DNA from: Gemmatimonadota bacterium
GTDB lineage: Bacteria > Gemmatimonadota > Gemmatimonadetes > Palauibacterales > Palauibacteraceae
Assembly (NCBI GenBank): GCA_023554435.1
Contig: JAMJQV010000268.1
Span: forward strand, 1 to 30,160
DNA: 30,160 bases
Direction: 5' to 3'
How positions within the stretch are numbered: position 1 is the stretch's first letter; each line of letters opens with the position of its first letter. Shown piece by piece: positions 1-7,403 of the stretch. The notes beneath the pieces are model-generated. The model was not told the DNA's origin. It searched no databases and saw only the letters and a list, made by a program, of their open reading frames with translations. The translations under genes and the position numbers were made by a program.

Positions 1-2
1 CG

Positions 3-1004
3 GGCGCCACCGTCGTGGCGACGGCCGTCGCGAACCTGAACGAGAACCTCCCTCCCTCGACGGACTGGGTGGTGCAGCGTGCGTCGGGCGTGTTTCACTT
101 CGTGCGACTGTCCAGTGGTCTGCGAGAGATCGCGGTTCACAGGATCCGGCCCCCGATAGACGACCCCGGCTCCATCACGGTCGAGGCGCGACCCGGAAAG
201 GGGCTCACGCAACCCGCCAGGGGGCCCCGGCGGCGTACCGGAGACATCCCGCACGGCGATCGGCGCCGATTGATCCTGCTCCGCATGACCGAGGCGATCA
301 CCCGGGACGTCGAGGACTGGCTGAACCGGGAGTACGAGGTCCACGATACGCGCGACCCCGCCGAGGTGATGTCGTTGCTGCAGGCCGAGGGCTGGGGCGG
401 TGTGTGTATCGCCGTTGATAGGTCGGGAATCGAGCAAGCCATCGAGACGTGCCACACCATTCGGCCGCTGCTGGCTGGAGCGATCGTCGTGATGTCCCGG
501 GGACAGCTGAGGTCATCCGATCGGGCGCGGGCCATGGAGGCCGGCGCCGACGACATTCTGCGCCAGGATGTGGTCCTGCGAGAGCTCAAGTCACGGTTCC
601 GGAGGGCGGCGGCCGTAGTGGCGGGCGCCCGTGACGTCTCGCAGCACTCGGGCAGACCGCAGCCAATCCCCGACCTGGTCGACAACACACGATTCAAGGC
701 CGAAGTGGAACAGCGCCTCGTCTCACCCTCGCTGGGCTACATGACGCTGATCCTGGTCCCGGAGAGCGTCGGTTCGGATGTACTGGGAGCGCTTCGCGCC
801 AGCATTCGTCTGGAGGCCGGTGATTTCGTTGGCCTCGTGGAGGACGGGTACGGGGTGATTCTGCAGGACGCGCGGGGGAGACATGCGCGGATCTACCTGG
901 AGAGGGCGCTGCGTTCATTGGACCCTTCCGCCGGCGCGCCGGAGGTCGGGATCCTCACCAGCCCCGAGGAAGCGGACGAGATCAGGGCGGCGCTGGGTGC
1001 CTGA
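3..1004 (+). CDS. Pseudo-receiver protein with possible degenerate GGDEF-like C-terminus (5' end cut by window)
   Basis: The frame is open to the left edge. The first in-window start candidate is a GTG at 15, but the true start is probably outside. Numbered from that GTG, residues 1-55 look like the tail of another domain. Residues about 84-200 have the alternating strand/helix pattern of a CheY-like receiver, including a GADDIL stretch where receivers have their fifth strand. The acidic pair expected after strand 1 is missing (LILLRMTEA) and the lysine after GADD is replaced by Gln, so it is probably a phosphorylation-independent pseudo-receiver. Residues about 225-329 faintly resemble a GGDEF-type fold with no GGDEF motif. 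The N-terminal tail could be the end of a KaiC/RecA-like ATPase, which I cannot confirm. A signalling or scaffold role is inference. Confidence 0.5.
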   Translation, partial: GATVVATAVANLNENLPPSTDWVVQRASGVFHFVRLSSGLREIAVHRIRPPIDDPGSITVEARPGKGLTQPARGPRRRTGDIPHGDRRRLILLRMTEAITRDVEDWLNREYEVHDTRDPAEVMSLLQAEGWGGVCIAVDRSGIEQAIETCHTIRPLLAGAIVVMSRGQLRSSDRARAMEAGADDILRQDVVLRELKSRFRRAAAVVAGARDVSQHSGRPQPIPDLVDNTRFKAEVEQRLVSPSLGYMTLILVPESVGSDVLGALRASIRLEAGDFVGLVEDGYGVILQDARGRHARIYLERALRSLDPSAGAPEVGILTSPEEADEIRAALGA

Positions 1005-1012
1005 GACCTCGG

Positions 1013-1028
1013 CCCATCGGAGCGGAGG
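1013..1028 (+). promoter_or_regulatory. Ribosome-binding leader, copy 1 of a 16-nt exact repeat
   Basis: CCCATCGGAGCGGAGG occurs here and again at 1312-1327. In both places it ends in a GGAGG Shine-Dalgarno core. In the second copy the core is 5 nt from the TTG start of the GCS2-CBS gene. Here it lies 6 nt before an ATT codon at 1035. The duplication argues that a translation start follows directly, even though no ATG, GTG or TTG is at the right distance. Confidence 0.6.
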
Positions 1029-1034
1029 AGCCGG

Positions 1035-1226
1035 ATTACTCTCGCCGACCTGGTGACCACTATCATCGTGGTCACCATCCTGCTGGCCCTCGCCGTGGCC
1101 CTCGTGACCTATGTGACCAGAGGGGTCCGGCGCACCCGCCGGGTCGAGCCCGAACCGTCTGCCGAACGGGGTTCCCGATACTTCGTTCGATACTCCCCCG
1201 AAGCGCGACTGGACAGGCGGTCCTGA
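1035..1226 (+). CDS. Small single-pass membrane protein (candidate, 63 aa, possible ATT start)
   Basis: This short frame fills most of the gap between the pseudo-receiver gene and the GCS2-CBS gene. It encodes a clear hydrophobic segment (TTIIVVTILLALAVALVTYV, residues about 7-26), then a basic cluster (RGVRRTRR) and a polar tail. That is the pattern of a single-pass protein with a cytoplasmic C-terminus. The start is unusual. A GGAGG core at 1024-1028 is correctly spaced for ATT at 1035, a rare but known bacterial start codon. The alternative is GTG at 1053, which has no nearby Shine-Dalgarno and would give 57 aa. The frame is the same as that of the upstream gene and has no other stop from 1005 on, so readthrough of the TGA at 1002 or a base error cannot be excluded. 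I do not recognise a family. Confidence 0.45.
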   Translation: MTLADLVTTIIVVTILLALAVALVTYVTRGVRRTRRVEPEPSAERGSRYFVRYSPEARLDRRS

Positions 1227-1264
1227 CCCGATCCCGGGACCCGTACTTGTCTCGGCGGAAACCG

Positions 1265-1310
1265 GGCGCGACCTTAGTCGCTCGCGCCGTCCGGGTCACC
1301 AGGGACCCGG
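1265..1310 (+). other. Two adjacent hairpins in the leader of the GCS2-CBS gene
   Basis: Hairpin 1 pairs GGCGCGA (1265-1271) with TCGCGCC (1282-1288), with a 10-nt loop. Hairpin 2 pairs CCGGGTC (1291-1297) with GACCCGG (1304-1310), with a 6-nt loop. Hairpin 2 ends one base before the duplicated ribosome-binding leader at 1312. There is no T-run, so these may be a weak terminator, an mRNA stabiliser or a translation-control element. Confidence 0.4.
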
Positions 1311-1311
1311 T

Positions 1312-1327
1312 CCCATCGGAGCGGAGG
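1312..1327 (+). promoter_or_regulatory. Ribosome-binding leader, copy 2 of the 16-nt exact repeat
   Basis: This is identical to 1013-1028 and ends in GGAGG, 5 nt before the TTG at 1333. It supports TTG as the start of the GCS2-CBS gene. Confidence 0.65.
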
Positions 1328-1332
1328 TTGCG

Positions 1333-3246
1333 TTGGGCGAAAAGGACATCCGGATAGAGCTGGACAGCTCCGACCTCAGGGTTTTCACCCAGGCTCTGCT
1401 GCGAGACGTTCGGGCGCTGGACGAGCTCCTTCGCGGAGACCGCATCGAGTCCGGGGTCAGACGCATCGGGCTGGAGCAGGAGTTGTTCCTGGTCGATGAC
1501 ATGTGGCGCCCCGCTCCCGTCGCGGTGGAGGCGCTCGAGCGCATCGATGACCCACGTGTGACCAGCGAAATCGGCCGCTTCAACCTCGAGTTCAACCTCG
1601 ATCCTCTGCTGTTCGGCGGCAATTGCCTGCGCCTGATGGAGAACCGGCTCAACGAACTCCTGGACAGGGTCCGCGGTACGGTGCGTGATCTCGGGGCCGA
1701 GGTGGTCCTGGCCGGCATTCTGCCGACGCTGCGCAAATCCGACCTGACCCTCGACAACATGGTGCCGGCGGACCGTTACTACGCCCTCAACGACGCCCTG
1801 ACGCGCCTCCGTGGAGGGAACTACGACCTGCGGATCAAGGGCACCGACGAGCTTCGGGTGACGCACGACTCGGTGATGCTGGAGGCGGCGAACGCCAGTT
1901 TCCAGGTTCATTTCCAGGTCGGGCCCGAGGAATTCGCGCGTCTCTACAACATCGCCATGGCGGTAACCGGACCGGTGTTGGCCGCGGCCGTGAACTCACC
2001 TCTCATGCTGGGCCGACGCCTGTGGGCGGAGACCCGTATTGCGGTGTTCCAGCAGTCGGTGGACACCCGCAACCCCATCTCCGAGATCCGGGATGTCCCG
2101 GCACGCGTGAGCTTCGGGCGAGAGTGGGTCGATGAATCCGCGATCGAGATCTTCAAGTCGGACGTGTCCCGGTTCCGTGTTCTGCTGGGCCGCGAAATCG
2201 ATGAGGATCCGTTCGAGTTGATGAGCGCCGGGCGGGTCCCGAGTCTCAAGGCCCTCCAGCTGTTCAACAGCACCGTGTACCGGTGGAACCGGCCGTGCTA
2301 CGGCGTGGCAGACAACATCGCTCACCTTCGAATCGAGAATCGCGTATTGCCGAGCGGTCCCACGGTTCGCGACGAGGTGGCCAACGCGGCGTTCTGGTTC
2401 GGCCTGCTCAGTGGTCTGGCAGAGGAGGTGGATGACGTTCGGAAGGTCATGGCCTTCGACGCCGTGTACACGAACTTCCTGTCCGCTGCGCGGCATGGGC
2501 TGGAGGCCCATTTGACCTGGTTCGACGGCGAGCCGATCACGGCGCAGAAGTTGATCTGTGACACGCTGCTGCCGCTGGCGCGCAGGGGACTGCACGCTCG
2601 CGGAATCGACGCGGCGGACATCGAGCGCTACCTCGACACGGTCGAGGCGCGGGTCGACTCGATGCGAACCGGCGCCCGGTGGCAGCTCAACTCTCTCGCC
2701 GACATGGGCGAGATGGGGACGCTCGAAGAGCGAATGGCCGCGCTGGTCGCGGCCACCGTGGAGAGGCAGCGACACGCTCGACCGGTCCACGAGTGGGGCC
2801 GCGCGGAGCTCAAAGAGGCTGGAAGTTGGAAGCCCAGCTATCTGCGTGTCGAGCAGTACATGTCCACCGACCTGCTGACGGTGAACGAGGACCAGGCGAT
2901 CGACCTGGTCGCCAACCTGATGGACTGGCACCGGATTCACCACGTTCCGGTAGAAGACAACGAGCACCGGCTCGCGGGTCTCGTATCTCACCGGCCGTTG
3001 CTGCGCTTCCTGGCCAGCGATGAGGGTCGGGGGGCGGATGGCCCCATTCCCGTCAGCCGGGTGATGGTCACCGAACTGGTGACCGCCGGCCCCGACACCA
3101 CGACGCTCGAGGCTATCGACCTGATGCGAGAGCACCGGATATCCTGCCTGCCGATCGTCAAGGAGGGCCGTCTCATCGGCATCGTGACCGAACACGACTT
3201 CATGCGAATCGCGGGTACGCTTCTCGAGGAGATGCTGCGCGAGTGA
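1333..3246 (+). CDS. GCS2-family carboxylate-amine ligase fused to two CBS domains
   Basis: Residues about 40-480 match the glutamate-cysteine ligase type 2 (GCS2/YbdK) family. GLEQEL at 47-52 carries the paired acidic residues, FNLEFNLDP follows at 83-91, and a later stretch reads EAANASFQVHFQVG. The family joins a carboxylate to an amine using ATP, and the exact substrate cannot be read from sequence. Two CBS domains follow (about 506-560 and 574-626), the second with ISCLPIV and IGIVTEHDF. CBS pairs usually bind adenine nucleotides, so energy-state control is likely (inference). The total of 637 aa is far longer than a stand-alone GCS2 protein (roughly 370-400 aa) because of this fusion. 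The start is TTG with a good GGAGG. Its TGA overlaps the next GTG start, so the pair is coupled. Confidence 0.85.
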   Translation: MGEKDIRIELDSSDLRVFTQALLRDVRALDELLRGDRIESGVRRIGLEQELFLVDDMWRPAPVAVEALERIDDPRVTSEIGRFNLEFNLDPLLFGGNCLRLMENRLNELLDRVRGTVRDLGAEVVLAGILPTLRKSDLTLDNMVPADRYYALNDALTRLRGGNYDLRIKGTDELRVTHDSVMLEAANASFQVHFQVGPEEFARLYNIAMAVTGPVLAAAVNSPLMLGRRLWAETRIAVFQQSVDTRNPISEIRDVPARVSFGREWVDESAIEIFKSDVSRFRVLLGREIDEDPFELMSAGRVPSLKALQLFNSTVYRWNRPCYGVADNIAHLRIENRVLPSGPTVRDEVANAAFWFGLLSGLAEEVDDVRKVMAFDAVYTNFLSAARHGLEAHLTWFDGEPITAQKLICDTLLPLARRGLHARGIDAADIERYLDTVEARVDSMRTGARWQLNSLADMGEMGTLEERMAALVAATVERQRHARPVHEWGRAELKEAGSWKPSYLRVEQYMSTDLLTVNEDQAIDLVANLMDWHRIHHVPVEDNEHRLAGLVSHRPLLRFLASDEGRGADGPIPVSRVMVTELVTAGPDTTTLEAIDLMREHRISCLPIVKEGRLIGIVTEHDFMRIAGTLLEEMLRE

Positions 3247-4463
3247 GTCGGGTCGCCAGCTCGCCGATGGCATCCAGTCCGGAGGGGCCGCGCCACTCGG
3301 GATCGCGGCGGTCGAGCGGTACCGGCCTGGAGAGCGGTCGCATTCTCGGCCGGTATGGCACGCTCCCCGGTCCTCGCCTCATTTGCCTGGGCGGACTGCA
3401 TGGAAACGAGCCCGCCGGCGTGCTCGCGCTCCGACGAATCTTCTCGTTCCTCCACGACACCAGGCCTCCCTTCAAGGGCCAGGTCGTCGGGATCGCCGGC
3501 AATATCGCTGCTCTGCGGGCAGGCCGCAGGTTTCTGGAGCGGGACCTGAACCGCGGCTGGAGTCCTCGGGGCATGCAGCGGGCGGAGACGTTCCCCGGAG
3601 GTCCGGCAGAAGACGGTGAACAGGCTGAACTGATTGCGGTCCTGCGGAAGGAGCTCGAGGGGGATCGATCCAGCATCAAGGTCATCGACCTGCACACCAC
3701 CTCTGCCGAGGGCCCGCCGTTCCTCACCCTGGCCGATACCATCCGAAACCGGGCGTTCGCCAGGCGCATCGGGCTTCCTCTCGTGCTCGGAATCGAGGAA
3801 CAGATCGACGGAGCGCTACTCGAGGTCATTACGGCCGCCGGTCCCGTGACGCTGGGTATCGAGGCCGGCCAGCATGACGATCCCGTGTCCGTGGACCACC
3901 ACGAGCGGGCCGTCTGGATGGCCCTCATCGCCGGCGGGCACGTCGCGGAGGAGGACGTGCCGGACGCGAACTCGATGCGGACGGCCCTCCGCAACGCGTG
4001 GCGCGACCTGCCCAAGGTCTTCGCGGTGCGCTACCGGAAGCCCGTCGCCGGCGAGGACGGTTTCAGCATGCGGCCTGGATACCTGAACTTCCAGAGAATC
4101 TCTGCCGGGGAGGTGGTCGGGCACGACCGTAACGGACCGGTGACCGCGCCGGAGGGCGGGCGGATCTTCCTGCCCCTCTACCAGGACCAGGGAGACGACG
4201 GCTTTTTCATCGTGCAGGACGTGCACCCCGCCTGGCTCAGGCTGTCGGCCGCGTTGCGCAGCCTGCGCGTTTCGAGTCTCGCACGCTGGCTGCCCGGCAT
4301 TCACCCGGCGCGTCGGCGACCCGACGTTCTGATCGTGGACCGGCGAGTCGCGCGGTGGCTCACCGTGGACGTGTTCCACCTGCTGGGCTATCGGAAATCG
4401 AGGGTGAGCCGCGGCTGGTACGTCTTCCGCCGGCGCTCGCACGACCGCAAGGTAGGATCCTGA
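3243..4463 (+). CDS. Succinylglutamate desuccinylase/aspartoacylase-family zinc hydrolase
   Basis: This is an M14-like zinc amidohydrolase of the AstE/AspA family. The metal ligands are visible as HGNE (His53, Glu56) and DLHTT (His151). The substrate-binding RDLNRGW motif is at about 100-106, and the likely catalytic Glu207 lies in GIEAGQ. The family removes acyl groups from amino acids such as N-acetylaspartate or N-succinylglutamate. No arginine succinyltransferase-pathway genes are nearby, so that pathway role is not supported. The GTG start at 3243 sits inside the GTGA overlap with the GCS2-CBS gene, implying joint expression and possibly opposing make/break steps on one amide-linked metabolite (inference). 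The C-terminal 80 residues are an Arg-rich extension of unknown role. Confidence 0.8.
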   Translation: MSRVASSPMASSPEGPRHSGSRRSSGTGLESGRILGRYGTLPGPRLICLGGLHGNEPAGVLALRRIFSFLHDTRPPFKGQVVGIAGNIAALRAGRRFLERDLNRGWSPRGMQRAETFPGGPAEDGEQAELIAVLRKELEGDRSSIKVIDLHTTSAEGPPFLTLADTIRNRAFARRIGLPLVLGIEEQIDGALLEVITAAGPVTLGIEAGQHDDPVSVDHHERAVWMALIAGGHVAEEDVPDANSMRTALRNAWRDLPKVFAVRYRKPVAGEDGFSMRPGYLNFQRISAGEVVGHDRNGPVTAPEGGRIFLPLYQDQGDDGFFIVQDVHPAWLRLSAALRSLRVSSLARWLPGIHPARRRPDVLIVDRRVARWLTVDVFHLLGYRKSRVSRGWYVFRRRSHDRKVGS

Positions 4464-4470
4464 GCGTCGA

Positions 4471-4498
4471 GACAGGCTCGATTCACGACCTGCCTGTC
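4471..4498. terminator. Weak hairpin between convergent genes
   Basis: GACAGGC (4471-4477) pairs with GCCTGTC (4492-4498) around a 14-nt loop. It lies in the 43-nt space between two convergent genes, where a bidirectional terminator is expected. No T-tract follows on either strand, so confidence is limited. Confidence 0.4.
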
Positions 4499-4506
4499 GG
4501 GCCTGC

Positions 4507-5679
4507 CTAGCCCAGCGCCGCCCGAATCGCTTCGACCAGGGCGTGCAGGTTCTCCTCGCCGTTGTAAACGTGCGGAGCTACCCGAACCGCGCTTCCTCGA
4601 AGTGAAACCGAGACGGAGCGGGCCTCCAGTTCTGGACCCAGGACGGCAGGATCGACTCCGGCCGGGAGCCTGAGGCCGAACAGGTGGCTTCCCCTCCACA
4701 TCTCGTCCTCTATCGTCACATCGAGCGAGGCGGCCTCCACGAGGGCATCGCGAGAGATCGACCGGCAGTACTGCTGGATCGCCCCCGGCGACCATGCCAG
4801 GAGCTGTCTTATCGCCGCCAGCTGCATGGGCACGAGTATGAAGTTCGAACGCTCACCAACGTCGTAGCGGGCCGCACCCGGGCGGTAGTCATCCCTGTAG
4901 TCCCCCACGCGCCGGAAGTCGTCGCTTTCAGGGCGTGAGGCCCAGGTTTCTTCGAGCGGCACTCCGTCGTCAAACCGTGCCCCGTACCAGGCGAGTCCGA
5001 GGCTGTAAGGGCCGAGAAGCCACTTGTATCCAGCACACACGAGTACATCGGGTCGGATGGTCGCGAGTTCGAACGGGGCGGCCCCCACGGACTGGGTGCC
5101 GTCGATCACCAGGGCTGCGCCCAGCTCCCGGGCGCGGTTCCCCACCGCCTCCAGATCGAAACGGGTGCCGTCCATCCAGTGGTAGTGCGGCACAGCTACC
5201 ACCGACGTGGACGAGTCGATGGCCTCGAGCAGGGACGCGTTCCATGCCTCGCCTCGCGAGCCGTCCGTAACCGGGGCTTCGACCGTCCGCAATTCGAGTT
5301 CGCGGTCGTACGCCAGACGCCGCCATGGGTACACGTTACTGGGAAACTGCTCGGCGAGAATGACGACGTTCGATCCCCGGGGAGGACTGAGGTTTCGCGC
5401 TGCGGCCGTGATTCCGTAGGAGACGGAGGGGACGATCGCGATCCGCCCGGGGTCCCGGGCGCCGATCAGCGCGGCGAAAGCCTCTCGCAGGCGATCACTG
5501 TCCTCGAAGAAGTCCCGGGGCCCCATCTCGAAGGGCGTGCGCTTGCGGCGCATGCCCTCGATCCCCGCCTCTTCCACATCTCGAAGCAACGGGGACATGA
5601 AGGCGCAGTTCAGGTAGTGAACTCCGGCCGGGATACGGAACAGGTGCGTCTGTCGGTCCAGACTCTCCGGCTCGTTCAC
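4507..5679 (-). CDS. Class V aminotransferase-fold PLP enzyme
   Basis: A 390-aa PLP-dependent enzyme of the class V (cysteine desulfurase/isopenicillin N epimerase/kynureninase-like) group. The Schiff-base lysine is Lys219 in CAGYKW. The cofactor-ring aspartate is Asp193 in VIDGTQSVG, with Gln196 three residues on. VPHYHWMDGT at 163-172 corresponds to the family's SHVxxxxG region. The mobile catalytic-cysteine loop of true cysteine desulfurases is not evident, so IscS or SufS is unlikely. The substrate is unknown. It lies 21 nt downstream of the Gfo/Idh/MocA gene and is the last gene of the long minus-strand run. The pairing suggests the two act on a shared sugar or amino-acid derivative (inference). 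Confidence 0.8.
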   Translation of the reverse strand: MNEPESLDRQTHLFRIPAGVHYLNCAFMSPLLRDVEEAGIEGMRRKRTPFEMGPRDFFEDSDRLREAFAALIGARDPGRIAIVPSVSYGITAAARNLSPPRGSNVVILAEQFPSNVYPWRRLAYDRELELRTVEAPVTDGSRGEAWNASLLEAIDSSTSVVAVPHYHWMDGTRFDLEAVGNRARELGAALVIDGTQSVGAAPFELATIRPDVLVCAGYKWLLGPYSLGLAWYGARFDDGVPLEETWASRPESDDFRRVGDYRDDYRPGAARYDVGERSNFILVPMQLAAIRQLLAWSPGAIQQYCRSISRDALVEAASLDVTIEDEMWRGSHLFGLRLPAGVDPAVLGPELEARSVSVSLRGSAVRVAPHVYNGEENLHALVEAIRAALG

Positions 5680-5700
5680 TGGCTCAACACCTCCGGCGAC

Positions 5701-6702
5701 TCAGAGAATGACCTCGTGCCCCTCCCTGGCCGACTGATAACAAGCCTCCAGCACCTCGATCAGCCGGACCTGGTCCTCCTGGGCTCCGTAGGGCTTCTCC
5801 CCTCTCACGTGTCGGAGGAAGTCACCCCATTCCTGCCGGTAGGAGTCGGTGTACAGTTCCGCCGGCGGTCTGTCTATGGGCGGCGTGACGTCCATCACAC
5901 CGGACTCCGTTTCCGTGAGGAGCTGGAGAGGATAGGAATAGGCTGAACCTCGATCGCCCAGCACGACCACCGAGTGCCGGTCCCGCTCGTCGATGAGCTC
6001 CCAGGTCACTTCGACGCTCGCCGAAGCGCCCCCGGCCATGGCCAGGTGGACCACGGCCGAGGTCTCGACGTCTCCCTCACCATGCAGTCGAGCGCACAGG
6101 CGTTCCACCACCGGATAGTCCAGGATCCACAACAGCACATCCAGGGCCTGGGCCCCCAGATCCATCAACGCACCACCGCCCGCGCGCGACGGATCGCGCC
6201 GCCAACCTCGTCTGGGCCTCCGGGAGCGTCGATTGAGCCAGTTCGAACGGATGTGGTGGACCTCTCCCGCTTCGCCATTGGCCACGAAATGCTTGATGGC
6301 GCGGAGGTCGAAGCGGTAGCGCAGGTTGTTGGCCACCATCAGCTCCAGGCCTGCCTCACTGGCGGCGTCAATCAGACGACGGGCGGCCCCCGAATCGCCG
6401 ACGAGCGGCCGCTCGCACATTACGTGGGCTCCATGCGAAAGAGCCGAGAGTACACCGGATTCGTGCTCGCTGGTGGGAGAGCAGACCAGCACGGCGTCAA
6501 ACGGCGCCTTGTCTGCGAGATCGTCCAGGGTGGGCGCCACGAAGTCCACCTCGAACCGATCCGCGATCGTGCGGGCCTTGGAGACGTCCGAGTCCACCAG
6601 GCCGGCGATGTTCACTTCCCTCAACCGCTTCAGAATCGGGAGGTGTACGACCTGGGCTGCTCCTCCAGCGCCGACCACGGCGACGTTCACTGTACGCGGC
6701 AC
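5701..6702 (-). CDS. Gfo/Idh/MocA-family oxidoreductase-like protein lacking the usual catalytic Lys and His
   Basis: Residues 1-120 form a Rossmann domain beginning with VAVVGAGGAAQ, and the C-terminal half has the family's GGGALMDLG stretch. Two residues normally needed for dehydrogenase chemistry are changed. The EKP lysine is Arg98 (CERPL), and the histidine of GGGxxxDxGxH is Gln185 (DLGAQALD), while Asp181 is kept. The protein may therefore bind NAD(P) without normal hydride chemistry, or use another mechanism. The start is GTG at 6702, preceded by a strong AAAGGAGG 5 nt away. Length (333 aa) is normal and there is no frameshift. It is followed 21 nt later by the class V aminotransferase-fold gene. 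Confidence 0.8.
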   Translation of the reverse strand: MPRTVNVAVVGAGGAAQVVHLPILKRLREVNIAGLVDSDVSKARTIADRFEVDFVAPTLDDLADKAPFDAVLVCSPTSEHESGVLSALSHGAHVMCERPLVGDSGAARRLIDAASEAGLELMVANNLRYRFDLRAIKHFVANGEAGEVHHIRSNWLNRRSRRPRRGWRRDPSRAGGGALMDLGAQALDVLLWILDYPVVERLCARLHGEGDVETSAVVHLAMAGGASASVEVTWELIDERDRHSVVVLGDRGSAYSYPLQLLTETESGVMDVTPPIDRPPAELYTDSYRQEWGDFLRHVRGEKPYGAQEDQVRLIEVLEACYQSAREGHEVIL

Positions 6703-6731
6703 GCCCGCCTCCTTTCTCCGTCAATCACCCG

Positions 6732-7403
6732 TCAGAACCTGTACGCCACACCCGCATAGACCGCCAGGTTGCTGGCAGAGGTCACCAGCGTCCCGCGCAC
6801 GTCCACGTAAAGCCGCAGGTGCTTGCCTGGATCGAACTGCACGCCGCCTACCGCGGACAGCCCTGCAGTCACCACGGCGTCATCGAGAAACGTGCCTTTG
6901 ATGGCCTGACCCGAGTCGTCGAGGATGTAGAGATCCGCCCCGACGCCCAGGTACGGGGCGATCAGGGGATTGGACAGTACCCACTGGAGGTCGAATCCCA
7001 GAATCCAGTAGTTCCGCTGCATGTCTCCGAGGTCGAAGTTGCAGCCCGGCGGAGTGCACAGGTCTTCGAGGTTCTGCTCGAACTTGGCAACGGCCTGCTC
7101 CTCGATGTCCGCCTTCCAGAAGGCGAAGCGCGGAACCACACGCACCTGGGGCCCCAGCGGGCTCAGGTCCGCGCGGATGCCGAATCCCACGGTTCCCTTC
7201 GCATCCTTGGCGTTGGCCCACACCACGTCGACCCCGATCGCGCGAAGGCCGAGGTTCTCGTAGTCGTAGTCCTCGAGATTCTGCGCCGTGGCGTCGCCGG
7301 CTCCGAGCAACGCCCCTGCGAAAAGCACGGAAATGAGCGCCAGGGAATGGCGCCATCCCGCCCGTTGCGCTGCGCCCAACCAACGCGCCCTCATTCGCCT
7401 CAT
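6732..7403 (-). CDS. Small outer-membrane beta-barrel protein
   Basis: The 223-aa product has a basic N-terminus, a hydrophobic segment (SLALISVLFAGALLGAG, about 20-36) and an AxA-type cleavage site near ATAQ (38-41). The mature part alternates polar and hydrophobic residues, as in GVDVVWA, LRLYVDVRG and AVYAGVAYRF, and ends in Phe, the classic C-terminal signal for BAM-dependent insertion. A predicted loop holds two cysteines close together (LCTPPGC), a possible disulfide. The ATG overlaps the spoIID stop (ATGA). A later in-frame ATG at 7394 is an alternative start. Function is unknown beyond a likely 8-10-strand barrel. Confidence 0.7.
   Translation of the reverse strand: MRRMRARWLGAAQRAGWRHSLALISVLFAGALLGAGDATAQNLEDYDYENLGLRAIGVDVVWANAKDAKGTVGFGIRADLSPLGPQVRVVPRFAFWKADIEEQAVAKFEQNLEDLCTPPGCNFDLGDMQRNYWILGFDLQWVLSNPLIAPYLGVGADLYILDDSGQAIKGTFLDDAVVTAGLSAVGGVQFDPGKHLRLYVDVRGTLVTSASNLAVYAGVAYRF

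Noticed and set aside
1002..1004. TGA as a selenocysteine codon
   Set aside because: There is no SECIS-like hairpin immediately after it, and the flanking residues (Leu-Gly-Ala before the stop) do not resemble a redox site. Normal termination is simpler.
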